A stretch of 64,000 nucleotides of DNA from Burkholderiaceae bacterium (GTDB lineage Bacteria > Pseudomonadota > Gammaproteobacteria > Burkholderiales > Burkholderiaceae_C), in NCBI GenBank assembly GCA_913776825.1, contig CAJYPV010000027.1:186001-250000 (forward strand). Direction: 5' to 3'. Within the stretch, counting starts at the first letter, position 1, and every line of letters begins with the position of its first letter. Under the pieces are notes generated by a model, which ran no database searches, was not told the DNA's origin, and saw nothing but the letters and a program-made list of their open reading frames with translations. Position numbers and translations under genes: made by a program. Of this stretch, positions 47,235 through 55,667 are shown piece by piece.

Positions 47235-48026
47235 GTGTCAGACCCTTCCGCCGCCCCTGGTTCCGCGCCTGCTGAGCCCGCCTGTGCCCCGCAGGCGCCG
47301 GTCGTTCAGGACCGCCCGCTGACCGCCTCGCCAGCCCTGCAGGCGCGGATCGACTGGACGCTGCTGTTGCCGGATCTCCCGCTCGATGCCGCGCTGCGGC
47401 AGGCGCTGCTGAGCATGGTGTCGCTGCGCACCTTCCGTCCTGGCGCCGCCATCCATCGACACGGCCAGCCGGCGACGGTGCTGCGCGCGGTGTGCGAGGG
47501 CAGCGTCGGGCTGGGCCGTCGCTCGCGGGGCGGCGCGGATCCCTTGATGCAGAGCTTTCAGCTCAAGCGCACCGTGCGGTCGCCCGCCTGGCTGGATCTG
47601 CACACCGCCTGGCTGGGCACGACCTATGAACTGGATGCATGCGCGACCGGCCCGGCGCCGACGCTGGTGCTGGAATGGCCGGTCGCCGTGGCCCGGGGCT
47701 GGCTGCGTCATCAGCCGGAGGTGCTGGCGGCCTTGATGCGGGCCCTGGCGGCGCAGATGTGTGAGGTGCAGGACCAACTGCACGAGCTGTCCAGCAAGGA
47801 CGCGCTGGGCCGCGTGGCCGCCTGGCTGATGCGGCGGGCCGGTCCGAACACGCGGCTGGAAATCGTCGAGAAGAAGCGCGATGTGGCGTCGCAGCTGGCG
47901 ATCTCGCCCGAGACCTTTTCGCGCATCCTGCGGCAACTGGCGCGACGTCGGCTGGTCAGCGTGGATGGTTACCAGGTGGCGCTGCTGGACCGGATCGGGC
48001 TGATGCGGCTGGCGCGTGACTTCTGA
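47235..48026 (+). CDS. Crp/Fnr-family transcriptional regulator
   Basis: The 263-residue protein starts at a GTG (47235). An unusual Pro/Ala-rich N-terminus of about 35 residues precedes a cyclic-nucleotide-binding-like fold (about 60-150), without the N-terminal Cys cluster of oxygen-sensing FNR. The C-terminal Crp-type HTH (about 190-255) has SKDALGRVAAWLMRRAG and the recognition region VASQLAISPETFSRILRQL, an E-x-x-S-R pattern typical of Fnr-like readers of TTGAT sites. The effector and targets are unknown. Confidence 0.85.
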   Translation: MSDPSAAPGSAPAEPACAPQAPVVQDRPLTASPALQARIDWTLLLPDLPLDAALRQALLSMVSLRTFRPGAAIHRHGQPATVLRAVCEGSVGLGRRSRGGADPLMQSFQLKRTVRSPAWLDLHTAWLGTTYELDACATGPAPTLVLEWPVAVARGWLRHQPEVLAALMRALAAQMCEVQDQLHELSSKDALGRVAAWLMRRAGPNTRLEIVEKKRDVASQLAISPETFSRILRQLARRRLVSVDGYQVALLDRIGLMRLARDF

Positions 48027-48140
48027 CGCAGGCTCGCCGGCGGCTGTCGTCCTTGGCATGGACAGGCGGGCTCGGGTGCTGGTCGGCGCCCGACGACAGG
48101 CATAGACTGATCGCACCGAGGCTTTAGCGGAGTCGGCGTG

Positions 48141-48971
48141 ATGAACACCAGCGCGGAACGGTTCTTTGGCGGTCATGCCTCCTTGCCGGTCATGCCCGAA
48201 GTGGGGCGACGACTGCTTCACAGCCTCGATGACGACAGCGCCAGCCTCACCCAGATCGCCGAGCTGATCGGCAAGGATTCGACGCTGTCGGCCAAGGTGT
48301 TGCGGCTGGCCAATTCCGCGCGTTACAGCCCGTCCCACACGATTGCCACGCTGCAGGATGCGGCCATGGCGCTGGGCATGGAGACCCTGCGCAACCTGGC
48401 GATGGCCGCCAGCATCTCCGGCACCTTCCCTCAGGTCAGCGGGCTGGACCGCGCACGCTTCTGGCGCCACAGCATGCGCACCGCAGGCTATGCGCGGCTG
48501 CTGGCCAAGCTGCTGCAGGGCGACGCGGATGCGGCCTACCTGGCCGGGCTCATGCTGCGCACCGGTCAACTGCTGATGGCGCTGCGTGAGCCGGATCAGG
48601 TGGCGGATGTCGAATCCCATGCCGCCGAGCCGGGCAGCCGGTTCTCGCTGGAGATGCATCGCTTCGCCTGCACCCATGCCGATGTGACCGCCGCGCTGGC
48701 CGCGCACTGGCATTTCCCGCATGGACTGGTGGAAGCGTTCAAGGATGCCAACGCCCCGCTGGAGATCCGTCCGTTCTCACTGCTGGCAGCGGTGCTGCAT
48801 CTGGCCGAAGTGCTGGCCGATGCCGCCGATCAGCGCGAGGATCCGGTCAAGGCGCTGCAGGCCGCGGTGCCGGAGCTGGTCGAGCATCTGCACCTGGATC
48901 TGGATTTCCTTCGGCTGCGGCTGGATGGGGCCGGGGATCCTGGGGCGGATGTGGATTTGTTGTTGCATTGA
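48141..48971 (+). CDS. HDOD domain protein
   Basis: The 276-residue protein starts at the ATG at 48141, next to the GTG used in the track. The HDOD domain (about 12-210) shows LPVMPEVGRRLLHSL, LIGKDSTLSAKVLRLANSA and AAMALGMETLRNLAMA. HDOD proteins are degenerate HD-type signalling modules linked to cyclic-di-GMP, motility or stress. The last 125 bases overlap xdhB tail to tail on the other strand. No partner signalling gene is adjacent. Confidence 0.88.
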   Translation: MNTSAERFFGGHASLPVMPEVGRRLLHSLDDDSASLTQIAELIGKDSTLSAKVLRLANSARYSPSHTIATLQDAAMALGMETLRNLAMAASISGTFPQVSGLDRARFWRHSMRTAGYARLLAKLLQGDADAAYLAGLMLRTGQLLMALREPDQVADVESHAAEPGSRFSLEMHRFACTHADVTAALAAHWHFPHGLVEAFKDANAPLEIRPFSLLAAVLHLAEVLADAADQREDPVKALQAAVPELVEHLHLDLDFLRLRLDGAGDPGADVDLLLH

Positions 48972-51327
48972 TCACCGCCTCCACCGCATCCAGCACCGCC
49001 TCCGGCGTCGCCGGAGCCCGCAGCGGCGGATCGCATCGTGGTCCGCCACAGGCGGCGACCGCATCCTTGATGGCCAGCAGCACCGAGAACGGCAGCAGCA
49101 GCGGGGGCTCGCCCACCGCCTTTGAGCGATGGATGCTGTCCGCGCGGTTGGGCGCGTCGAAGAGGCGCACCCGGAAGTCCGTCGGCATGTCGTTGGCCGT
49201 CGGGATCTTGTAGGTGCTCGGCGCATGGGTGAGCAATCGGCCGGTGGTCGGATGCCACACCAGTTCCTCGCAGGTGAGCCAGCCCTGTCCCTGCACGAAC
49301 GCGCCTTCCACCTGACCGATGTCCAGCGCCGGATTGAGCGACTGGCCGACGTCATGCAGCACATCGGCCCGCAGCACGCGGTGCTCGCCGCTCAGGGTGT
49401 CCACCACCACCTCGGCGACGGCCGCGCCATAGGCGTAGTAGTAGAAGGGATGACCCTGCAGCTTGGCGCGGTCCCAATGCAGCCCGGGCGTGGCATAGAA
49501 ACCATCGCTCCAGAGCTGGATGCGCTTCAGATAGGCCTTCGCCACCAGCGCCTCGAACGGCAGGGCGCGACCACCGCCATGCACCTGCCCGGCATTGAAG
49601 ACCAGCGTGTCGGCGGCACAGTCCAGCAGCTCGGCGGCCAGCGGCATCAGGCGCTGACGGATCTTGCGAGCGGCGTCCTGGGCCGCCTTGCCGTTGAGGT
49701 CCGATCCGGTCGACGCCGCAGTGGCCGAGGTATTGGCCACCTTGCTGGTGTCGGTGGCGCTGGCCCGCACCCGCTCGGCCGGCACGCCCAGCTCATGCGC
49801 CACCACCTGCGCGATCTTGGTGTTGAGACCCTGGCCCATCTCGGTGCCGCCATGGTTCACCAGCACCGAGCCATCGGTGTAGACATGCACCAGCGCGCCC
49901 GCCTGGTTCAGATGGACGACATTGAAGGAGATGCCGAACTTCACCGGCGTCAGCGCCAGCCCACGCTTGAGCACCGGACTCGTCGCATTGAAGGCATCGA
50001 TCTCGGCTCGCCGCGCGTGATAGCTCGACTGCTCGATCAACTGGTCGGTCAGGGGCTGTAGGAGATGGTCATCGATCGTCTGGCCATAGGGCGTCACGTC
50101 CTGTCCCGGCCGATAGAAATTGCGCTGTCGCACCAGCAGCGGATCCAGGCCCAGATGCCGCGCGACGCTGTCCATCATCATCTCGATCGCCAGCGCCCCC
50201 TGCGGCCCGCCGAAGCCGCGAAACGCCGTGTTGCTCTGGGTGTGGGTGCGGGCGCAGTAGCCATGCATCGCCACATGCGGCAGCCAGTACGCATTGTCGA
50301 AGTGACACAGCGCCCGGGCCATCACTGGCGCCGACAGGTCCGCGCTGTGGCCCGAGTTGGAGATGAGGTCGATCTCCGCCGCCAGCAGCCGACCGTCGTC
50401 GTCAAAGCCCACCGACCAGCGGTAATCGAACCCATGTCGACGGCCGGTGATCAGGAAATCATCGTCGCGATCCAGCCGCAGCTTGACCGGCCGACGCAGC
50501 CGTGTCGCCGCCAATCCGGCGATGCAGGCAAACAGCGCGGACTGCGATTCCTTCCCGCCGAAACCGCCACCCATGCGCCGGCATTGCACCGTGACCTGAT
50601 GCGCCGCCCAGCCCAGCGCATGCGCGACCAGTTGCTGCATCTCGGACGGATGCTGGGTCGAGCAATGGATCAGCAGCCCCTGGTCCTCCTGCGGCAGCGC
50701 ATAGCTGATCTGGCCTTCCAGATAGAACTGCTCCTGTCCGCCGACGGCCCACTCGGCCGCCAGACGATGCGGCGCCGATGCCATGGCGGTCGCCGGATCG
50801 CCGCGGGTGAGGTGCATCGGCGGCACCACATACCGGCCCTGCGCATGGGCCTCGCGCGCGGTCAGCACCGCAGGCAGCGCCTCGGCCTGGATCACCTCCC
50901 GCGCCAGCGCGGCCGCGCGGCGGGCGAGGGCGCGGTCGGTGGCAATGACCGCGAACACCGGCTGGCCGAGGTAGCGCAGCTCGCCATCGGCCAGGATCGG
51001 ATCGTCGTGCAGCAACGGCCCGCAGTTGTTCTCGCCGGGAATGTCCTGCGCCGTCAGCACCGCGACCACGCCGGGCTGGCGCTTCAGCCGCTCCAGGTCG
51101 ATGCCGATCAGCCGCCCATGCGCCAGCGGTGACAGACCAAGCGCCGCATGCAGCGTGCCGTGCGCTTCGGCGATGTCGTCGGTGTAGAGCGCCTCGCCGC
51201 TCACATGCAGATGAGCGGCTTCATGCACCCGGCTGACGCCGACCTGCGGTTGCGGCGTCAAGGCGATGGCGCTGTCATCGACCGCGCTCGGGGTCGACAG
51301 GACGGGCGACGCGAGCGGCTTGTTCAT
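48847..51327 (-). CDS. xdhB: Xanthine dehydrogenase large (molybdopterin) subunit
   Basis: The protein has 826 residues from the ATG at 51327. The molybdenum-cofactor segments are GGQEQFYLEGQISYAL, RRMGGGFGGKESQ, NTAFRGFGGPQGALAIE and GQGLNTK; the catalytic Glu lies in SKAVGEPPLLLPFSV. It oxidises hypoxanthine and xanthine to urate with XdhA. After the normal family end near VLDAVEAVINAT, a 40-residue Pro/Ala/Asp-rich tail continues antisense to the HDOD gene. The start overlaps the xdhA stop by 4 bases. No xdhC follows. Confidence 0.95.
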   Translation of the reverse strand: MNKPLASPVLSTPSAVDDSAIALTPQPQVGVSRVHEAAHLHVSGEALYTDDIAEAHGTLHAALGLSPLAHGRLIGIDLERLKRQPGVVAVLTAQDIPGENNCGPLLHDDPILADGELRYLGQPVFAVIATDRALARRAAALAREVIQAEALPAVLTAREAHAQGRYVVPPMHLTRGDPATAMASAPHRLAAEWAVGGQEQFYLEGQISYALPQEDQGLLIHCSTQHPSEMQQLVAHALGWAAHQVTVQCRRMGGGFGGKESQSALFACIAGLAATRLRRPVKLRLDRDDDFLITGRRHGFDYRWSVGFDDDGRLLAAEIDLISNSGHSADLSAPVMARALCHFDNAYWLPHVAMHGYCARTHTQSNTAFRGFGGPQGALAIEMMMDSVARHLGLDPLLVRQRNFYRPGQDVTPYGQTIDDHLLQPLTDQLIEQSSYHARRAEIDAFNATSPVLKRGLALTPVKFGISFNVVHLNQAGALVHVYTDGSVLVNHGGTEMGQGLNTKIAQVVAHELGVPAERVRASATDTSKVANTSATAASTGSDLNGKAAQDAARKIRQRLMPLAAELLDCAADTLVFNAGQVHGGGRALPFEALVAKAYLKRIQLWSDGFYATPGLHWDRAKLQGHPFYYYAYGAAVAEVVVDTLSGEHRVLRADVLHDVGQSLNPALDIGQVEGAFVQGQGWLTCEELVWHPTTGRLLTHAPSTYKIPTANDMPTDFRVRLFDAPNRADSIHRSKAVGEPPLLLPFSVLLAIKDAVAACGGPRCDPPLRAPATPEAVLDAVEAVINATTNPHPPQDPRPHPAAAEGNPDPGADARPAPAPRPAAP

Positions 51328-52898
51328 GCGGCGCTCCGCGAGATCGGCTGGAACGAGGTCACGCGGGTGGCCGAGGCGGGCAAGGGTGCGTCCTCCCGCG
51401 TTTCCAGCCAGAAGCGCCGGATCAGGTTGGCGGCGACGCGGGTGCGGTAATGCGCGCTCGCCCGCAGGTCGGTGAGCGGCTGGAAGTCGTTGGACAGCGC
51501 CAGACCGGCGGCGGCCTGGGTGGCCTCGGTCCAGGCCTGTCCAAGAGCGGCGGCCTCCGCCTGCGCCGCGCGTTTGACGATGCCGGCCATGCCGCCGAAC
51601 ACGAATCGGGCATCGCGCACCACACCGTCGGCGATCCGGAGTTTGAGCACCGCGCAAACGGCGGAGATGTCGCTGTCGTAGCGCTTGGAGATCTTGTAGG
51701 CCCGCAGCAGCGGGGTGACGTGGGGCGTGCGATCGTCGGGCGCGTCGCCGGCCGCGGCCGCCCCGGCGGCGGGATCCGGCAAAGGCACCTCGATCGCCTC
51801 GATGAATTCGCCGGGCTGCAGCGCGTTCTTCATGTAGTCCAGATAGAAGGCCTCCAGCGGCAGCCGACGCGACTGTTGACCGCGGCGCAGCACGAGCTGC
51901 GCCTCCAGCGCGATCAGCGCGGGCGCGCCGTCGCCGATCGGGGAGCCATTGGCCAGATTGCCGCCCAGCGTGCCGGCATGTCGCACCGGCGGCGAGGCGA
52001 AACGCAGCCACAGCTCGCGCAGCGCGGGTTCGCGCGCCACCAGCGCCGCCCACGCGTCTTCGAGCGGCACGGCGGCGCCCAGGCGCAGCATCGTCGGCGT
52101 GGCCTCGATCTCACGCAGCGCCGCCACGCGGCCGGTCAGCAGCAGGTCGCCCAGTGGACGGTGCTGCTTGTTGACCCACAGCGCCACATCGGTCGCGCCG
52201 GCCACCATCCGCGCCTGCGGCAGGCGCTCGCGCAGCTCGGCCAGATCGTCCAGGCTCTGGGGCGCAAAGACATGCTGAGTCGACCCGTCCCAGTCGCGCG
52301 CGGCATGGTGCAGCGGGGCGTCTTCGCTCAGGCGGCGGAGCGCGGCCATGAGCGGCGCGCGGTCCAGCAACTGAGGCGGCGCATCGAACATGCGCTGCCC
52401 CGCATCCAGCAGCGGCCGGTAGCCGGTGCAACGGCACAGGTTGCCGGCGAGATCGTCCGCCAGTTGGGAGCGGCTGGGGCGCGTGCCGTCGGCGTGATGG
52501 CGCTCGTACAGCGCCTGCAGCGTCATGGTGAAGCCGGGCGTGCAGAAGCCGCATTGCGAGCCGTGGCAGTCGACCAGCGCCTGCTGCACCGGATGCAGCG
52601 CGCGGCTGTGGCCCAGGTCCTCCACCGTCAGCAGGGCCTGACCATCGAGCATCGGCAGGAACTGGATGCAGGCATTCACGTTGCGCAGCGACAGGTCCCG
52701 ACCGTCCGCCGACAGGCTGCCGACGACCACGGTGCAGGCGCCGCAGTCCCCCTCGGCGCAGCCTTCCTTGGTGCCGGTGCAGTGGGCGTGCTCCCGCAGG
52801 TATTGCAGCACCGTCGTGGTGGGCGGCAGATCCGACACCTCCTGCACGCGGCCTTGGTGAAAGAAGCGGATCGGACGCGGGCTGGAGGACACGGTCAT
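51324..52898 (-). CDS. xdhA: Xanthine dehydrogenase small (FAD/2Fe-2S) subunit
   Basis: The 524-residue protein has two 2Fe-2S domains at the N-terminus, with CTGTKEGCAEGDCGACTVVV (about 40-60) and CGFCTPGF plus NLCRCTGYRP (about 115-165). An FAD domain of the CO-dehydrogenase-flavoprotein type (about 210-510) has AGATDVALWVNKQ and HAGTLGGNLANGSPIGD. It passes electrons from the molybdenum site to NAD. It leads the leftward xdhAB pair, divergent from a LysR regulator. Confidence 0.96.
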   Translation of the reverse strand: MTVSSSPRPIRFFHQGRVQEVSDLPPTTTVLQYLREHAHCTGTKEGCAEGDCGACTVVVGSLSADGRDLSLRNVNACIQFLPMLDGQALLTVEDLGHSRALHPVQQALVDCHGSQCGFCTPGFTMTLQALYERHHADGTRPSRSQLADDLAGNLCRCTGYRPLLDAGQRMFDAPPQLLDRAPLMAALRRLSEDAPLHHAARDWDGSTQHVFAPQSLDDLAELRERLPQARMVAGATDVALWVNKQHRPLGDLLLTGRVAALREIEATPTMLRLGAAVPLEDAWAALVAREPALRELWLRFASPPVRHAGTLGGNLANGSPIGDGAPALIALEAQLVLRRGQQSRRLPLEAFYLDYMKNALQPGEFIEAIEVPLPDPAAGAAAAGDAPDDRTPHVTPLLRAYKISKRYDSDISAVCAVLKLRIADGVVRDARFVFGGMAGIVKRAAQAEAAALGQAWTEATQAAAGLALSNDFQPLTDLRASAHYRTRVAANLIRRFWLETREDAPLPASATRVTSFQPISRSAA

Positions 52899-53049
52899 GA
52901 CGGACGTCGGCTGAGAAGGCGCAAAAGCGCGTGGCGAGGGCCAGGCCGGGCGATCCGAAGTCGATGGGAACGCGCGGTGCGCTGGAAACCCAACCCGAGT
53001 GTGGCCGGTGAAGGCAATCGCCTGAAACGGTAACCCTGCGGCTCCGCAT

Positions 53050-53073
53050 GGTTATACGATGTGCCACATAACC
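53050..53073. promoter_or_regulatory. LysR-type operator between xdhA and the LysR gene
   Basis: GGTTAT-N12-ATAACC is a perfect 6-base inverted repeat, with an inner TTAT-N12-ATAA of the T-N11-A kind, in the divergent xdhA/LysR region. It is followed by an AT-rich TATATAA. It is the expected binding site of the adjacent LysR regulator. Confidence 0.65.
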
Positions 53074-53090
53074 TATATAAGCCATTGAAT

Positions 53091-54077
53091 ATGTCGAAAC
53101 CATTCAACTTCGACAAGATCGAACTCCAATTGGTGCGGGTGCTGCAGTCCTTGATTCTTGAGCGCAGTGTGTCGAGGGCCGCGATGCGGCTCGGCAGTAC
53201 GCAGCCCGCGGTGAGCGTGCAGCTGCGGCGTCTGCGCGCGCTCACCGGCGATCCGCTGCTGGTGCGCAGCGGCGGCGGCATGACGCCGACCTCCACCGCC
53301 CTGGAATTGCTGGCGCCCGCCGAGCGCTTGCTGCGCGAAGCCGATGAGCTTTTCGGCAGCCGGCTGCGGCGCAGCGGCTTCGATCCGGCGACCGCCACGC
53401 TGCGCTACCGGATCGCGGCCAGCGACTACCTCGATCCGCTGTTCCTGCCGCAACTGGTGGCGCGCCTGCAGCGGCTGGCGCCGGGCGTGCAGCTCGACCT
53501 GCAGCCGCTGACGGCGGATTACGACTACCGCGCCTCGCTCGCTCGGGGCGAAGTGGATCTGGTCATCGGCAACTGGCTGGAGCCGCCCGGTGAGCTGCAC
53601 ATGGGCCGTCTGCTGAGCGACGAGGTGGTCTGTCTGGTGAGCGATCAGCATCCGGCCGCCCGCATGTCCGCGCGGGCCTGGACCCAGGAGCGCTACCTGG
53701 ATTGCCAGCATCTGGCCCCGATGCCGCTCAGCCCGGGTCAGCCCGGCGTGATCGAGCAGCATCTGGCCTCGATCGGATTGCAGCGCCGCGTCGCGGTGCG
53801 CTGCGCCCATTTCAGCCAGTTGCCGTCCATGGTGGCGCGCAGCCTGCTGGTGCTGACCACCGGCCGGCTGTTCTGCCGCCGCTATCTGGACCGCCTGCCG
53901 GTGACCATCCTGCGGTGTCCGGTTGCCTTTCCGTCCATGACCTATTACCAGCTCTGGCACGACCTCAGCCATGCGAGCGCGCCGCTGCGCTGGCTGCGCG
54001 AGCAAGTGCGGGAAGTGGCCCGCGAGCTGGTCAAACCCGCCGACGACCTCACCGGGTCGCCAGCGCTTTCCGAATGA
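53091..54077 (+). CDS. LysR-family regulator of purine catabolism
   Basis: The protein has 328 residues from the ATG at 53091; the GTG at 53061 used by the track lies inside the predicted operator. The HTH (about 5-65) has LQSLILERSVSRAAMRLGST and QPAVSVQLRRLRALTGDPLLV. The effector domain is NodD/Nac-like: RIAASDYLDPLFLPQLVARL. It is divergent from xdhAB and its stop overlaps guaD by 4 bases, so it probably activates both in response to a purine. Confidence 0.88.
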   Translation: MSKPFNFDKIELQLVRVLQSLILERSVSRAAMRLGSTQPAVSVQLRRLRALTGDPLLVRSGGGMTPTSTALELLAPAERLLREADELFGSRLRRSGFDPATATLRYRIAASDYLDPLFLPQLVARLQRLAPGVQLDLQPLTADYDYRASLARGEVDLVIGNWLEPPGELHMGRLLSDEVVCLVSDQHPAARMSARAWTQERYLDCQHLAPMPLSPGQPGVIEQHLASIGLQRRVAVRCAHFSQLPSMVARSLLVLTTGRLFCRRYLDRLPVTILRCPVAFPSMTYYQLWHDLSHASAPLRWLREQVREVARELVKPADDLTGSPALSE

Positions 54078-55477
54078 CGATGACTGCTTCTCCTGTGACC
54101 TCGGCCGCGTGCGCGACGCCGATGCCTGCTGCGGCGCCCGCCGCGTCCACCGCGCCCACCGCGTCCACTGCCGCCGGCGGCGGTGCGGCGGACCGACTCG
54201 CCCTCAAGGGCGATCTGCTGGACTTCACCGCCGCGCCCGACTGGGCTCGGGTGGACGACCCGGCGGTGCGTTTCCGTCCCGACCACTGGCTGCTGATCGA
54301 GCAGGGACGCATCGTCGGCGCGCAGCCGACCGATCCGGGGGAGGGCTGGCAGCGGCACGACCACAGCGGCCGGCTGATCCTGCCCGGCTTCGTGGACACC
54401 CATGTCCACAGTCCGCAACTGGATGTGATTGCCTCCTACGGCACCGAGCTGCTGGATTGGCTCAACACCTACACCTTCCCCGCCGAGCGCCGCTATCAGG
54501 ATCCCGCGGTGGCCCAGGAAGGCGCCGCGCGCTTCCTCGATGCGCTGCTGGCGCACGGCACCACCGCCGCCGTGGTGTATCCGACGGTGCACAAGGGCTC
54601 GGCCGACGCGCTCTTCGACGCCGCCGCAGCCCGCGGCATGCGGCTGATCACCGGCAAGATCCTGATGGATCGCCATGCGCCGGACGGCCTGCGCGATGAC
54701 GTGGTCCAGGCCGAGCGCGACTGTCTGGACCTGATCGCCCGCCACCATCAGCGCGAGCGGCTGGCCTATGCGGTCACCGTGCGGTTCGCGCCGACCAGCA
54801 CGCCGGAGCAACTGGCCATGGCCGGCGCCTTGTGCCGCGCCGACGCGTCGCTCTACATGCAGACCCATGTGGCCGAGAACCGCAGCGAGGTCGAGTGGGT
54901 GGCGCGGCTCTTCCCGCAGGCGCGCAGCTATCTGGATGTCTATGACCAGGTCGGCCTGCTGCATCCGCGCGCGGTGCTGGCGCACGGCATCTGGCTGGAC
55001 GTCACCGACCGCGCGGTGCTGGCGCGCACCGGCGCCCAGATCGCGCATTGCCCGTCCTCCAACCTGTTCCTCGGCAGCGGCCTGTTCGATTGGGCCGCCC
55101 ATCGGGCTGCGGGCGTGGCGGTCAGCGTGGCCAGCGATGTGGGCGGCGGCACCTCGCTGTCGACGCAGCGCACCCTGTCCGACGGCTACAAGGTGCAGGC
55201 GCTGCAGGGTCAACGGCTGACCGCCTGGAGCGGTCTGCATGCCGCCACGCGCGGTGCCGCCGAGGCGCTGGATCTGGCCGGCGAGCTGGGGCATTTCGAT
55301 CCGGGCACGATGGCGGATGTCTGCATCTGGGATTGGGCGAGCGGCTCGGTGGCGCAGCACCGGATGGCGCTGGTGCGCGAGCTGCATGAGCGTGTCTTCG
55401 CCTGGATGACGCTCTCCGATGAGCGCAACCTGGTCGCGAGCTACGTGGCCGGGGTGCCGCGGTTTCAGCGCGGCTGA
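54074..55477 (+). CDS. guaD: Guanine deaminase
   Basis: The 467-residue amidohydrolase starts at the ATG at 54074, overlapping the LysR stop (ATGA). Zinc-binding FVDTHVHSPQ, the later His in QTHVAENRSEVEWV and LAHGIWL, and the Asp in SVASDVGGGTSLS form the GuaD active site. It converts guanine to xanthine, the XdhAB substrate. A Thr/Ala-rich extension of about 40 residues precedes the domain. Confidence 0.94.
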   Translation: MTMTASPVTSAACATPMPAAAPAASTAPTASTAAGGGAADRLALKGDLLDFTAAPDWARVDDPAVRFRPDHWLLIEQGRIVGAQPTDPGEGWQRHDHSGRLILPGFVDTHVHSPQLDVIASYGTELLDWLNTYTFPAERRYQDPAVAQEGAARFLDALLAHGTTAAVVYPTVHKGSADALFDAAAARGMRLITGKILMDRHAPDGLRDDVVQAERDCLDLIARHHQRERLAYAVTVRFAPTSTPEQLAMAGALCRADASLYMQTHVAENRSEVEWVARLFPQARSYLDVYDQVGLLHPRAVLAHGIWLDVTDRAVLARTGAQIAHCPSSNLFLGSGLFDWAAHRAAGVAVSVASDVGGGTSLSTQRTLSDGYKVQALQGQRLTAWSGLHAATRGAAEALDLAGELGHFDPGTMADVCIWDWASGSVAQHRMALVRELHERVFAWMTLSDERNLVASYVAGVPRFQRG

Positions 55478-55667
55478 AGGATCGTCGGCTCAATCGACGC
55501 TGGGGCACTGCGGCGCGACGGGCCATCGGCTGATCGCGACGTTGAGGCGGCGCGCCTGGCGACTGGTCCGTCCTGATCGACGGCCTGTCGCGCTCGGGGT
55601 GGGCAACACCTGCCCCCGGTTCTATAGTGGTCGTCGCCGGTGCCCACCGGCCCATCAAGGAGAGGTG

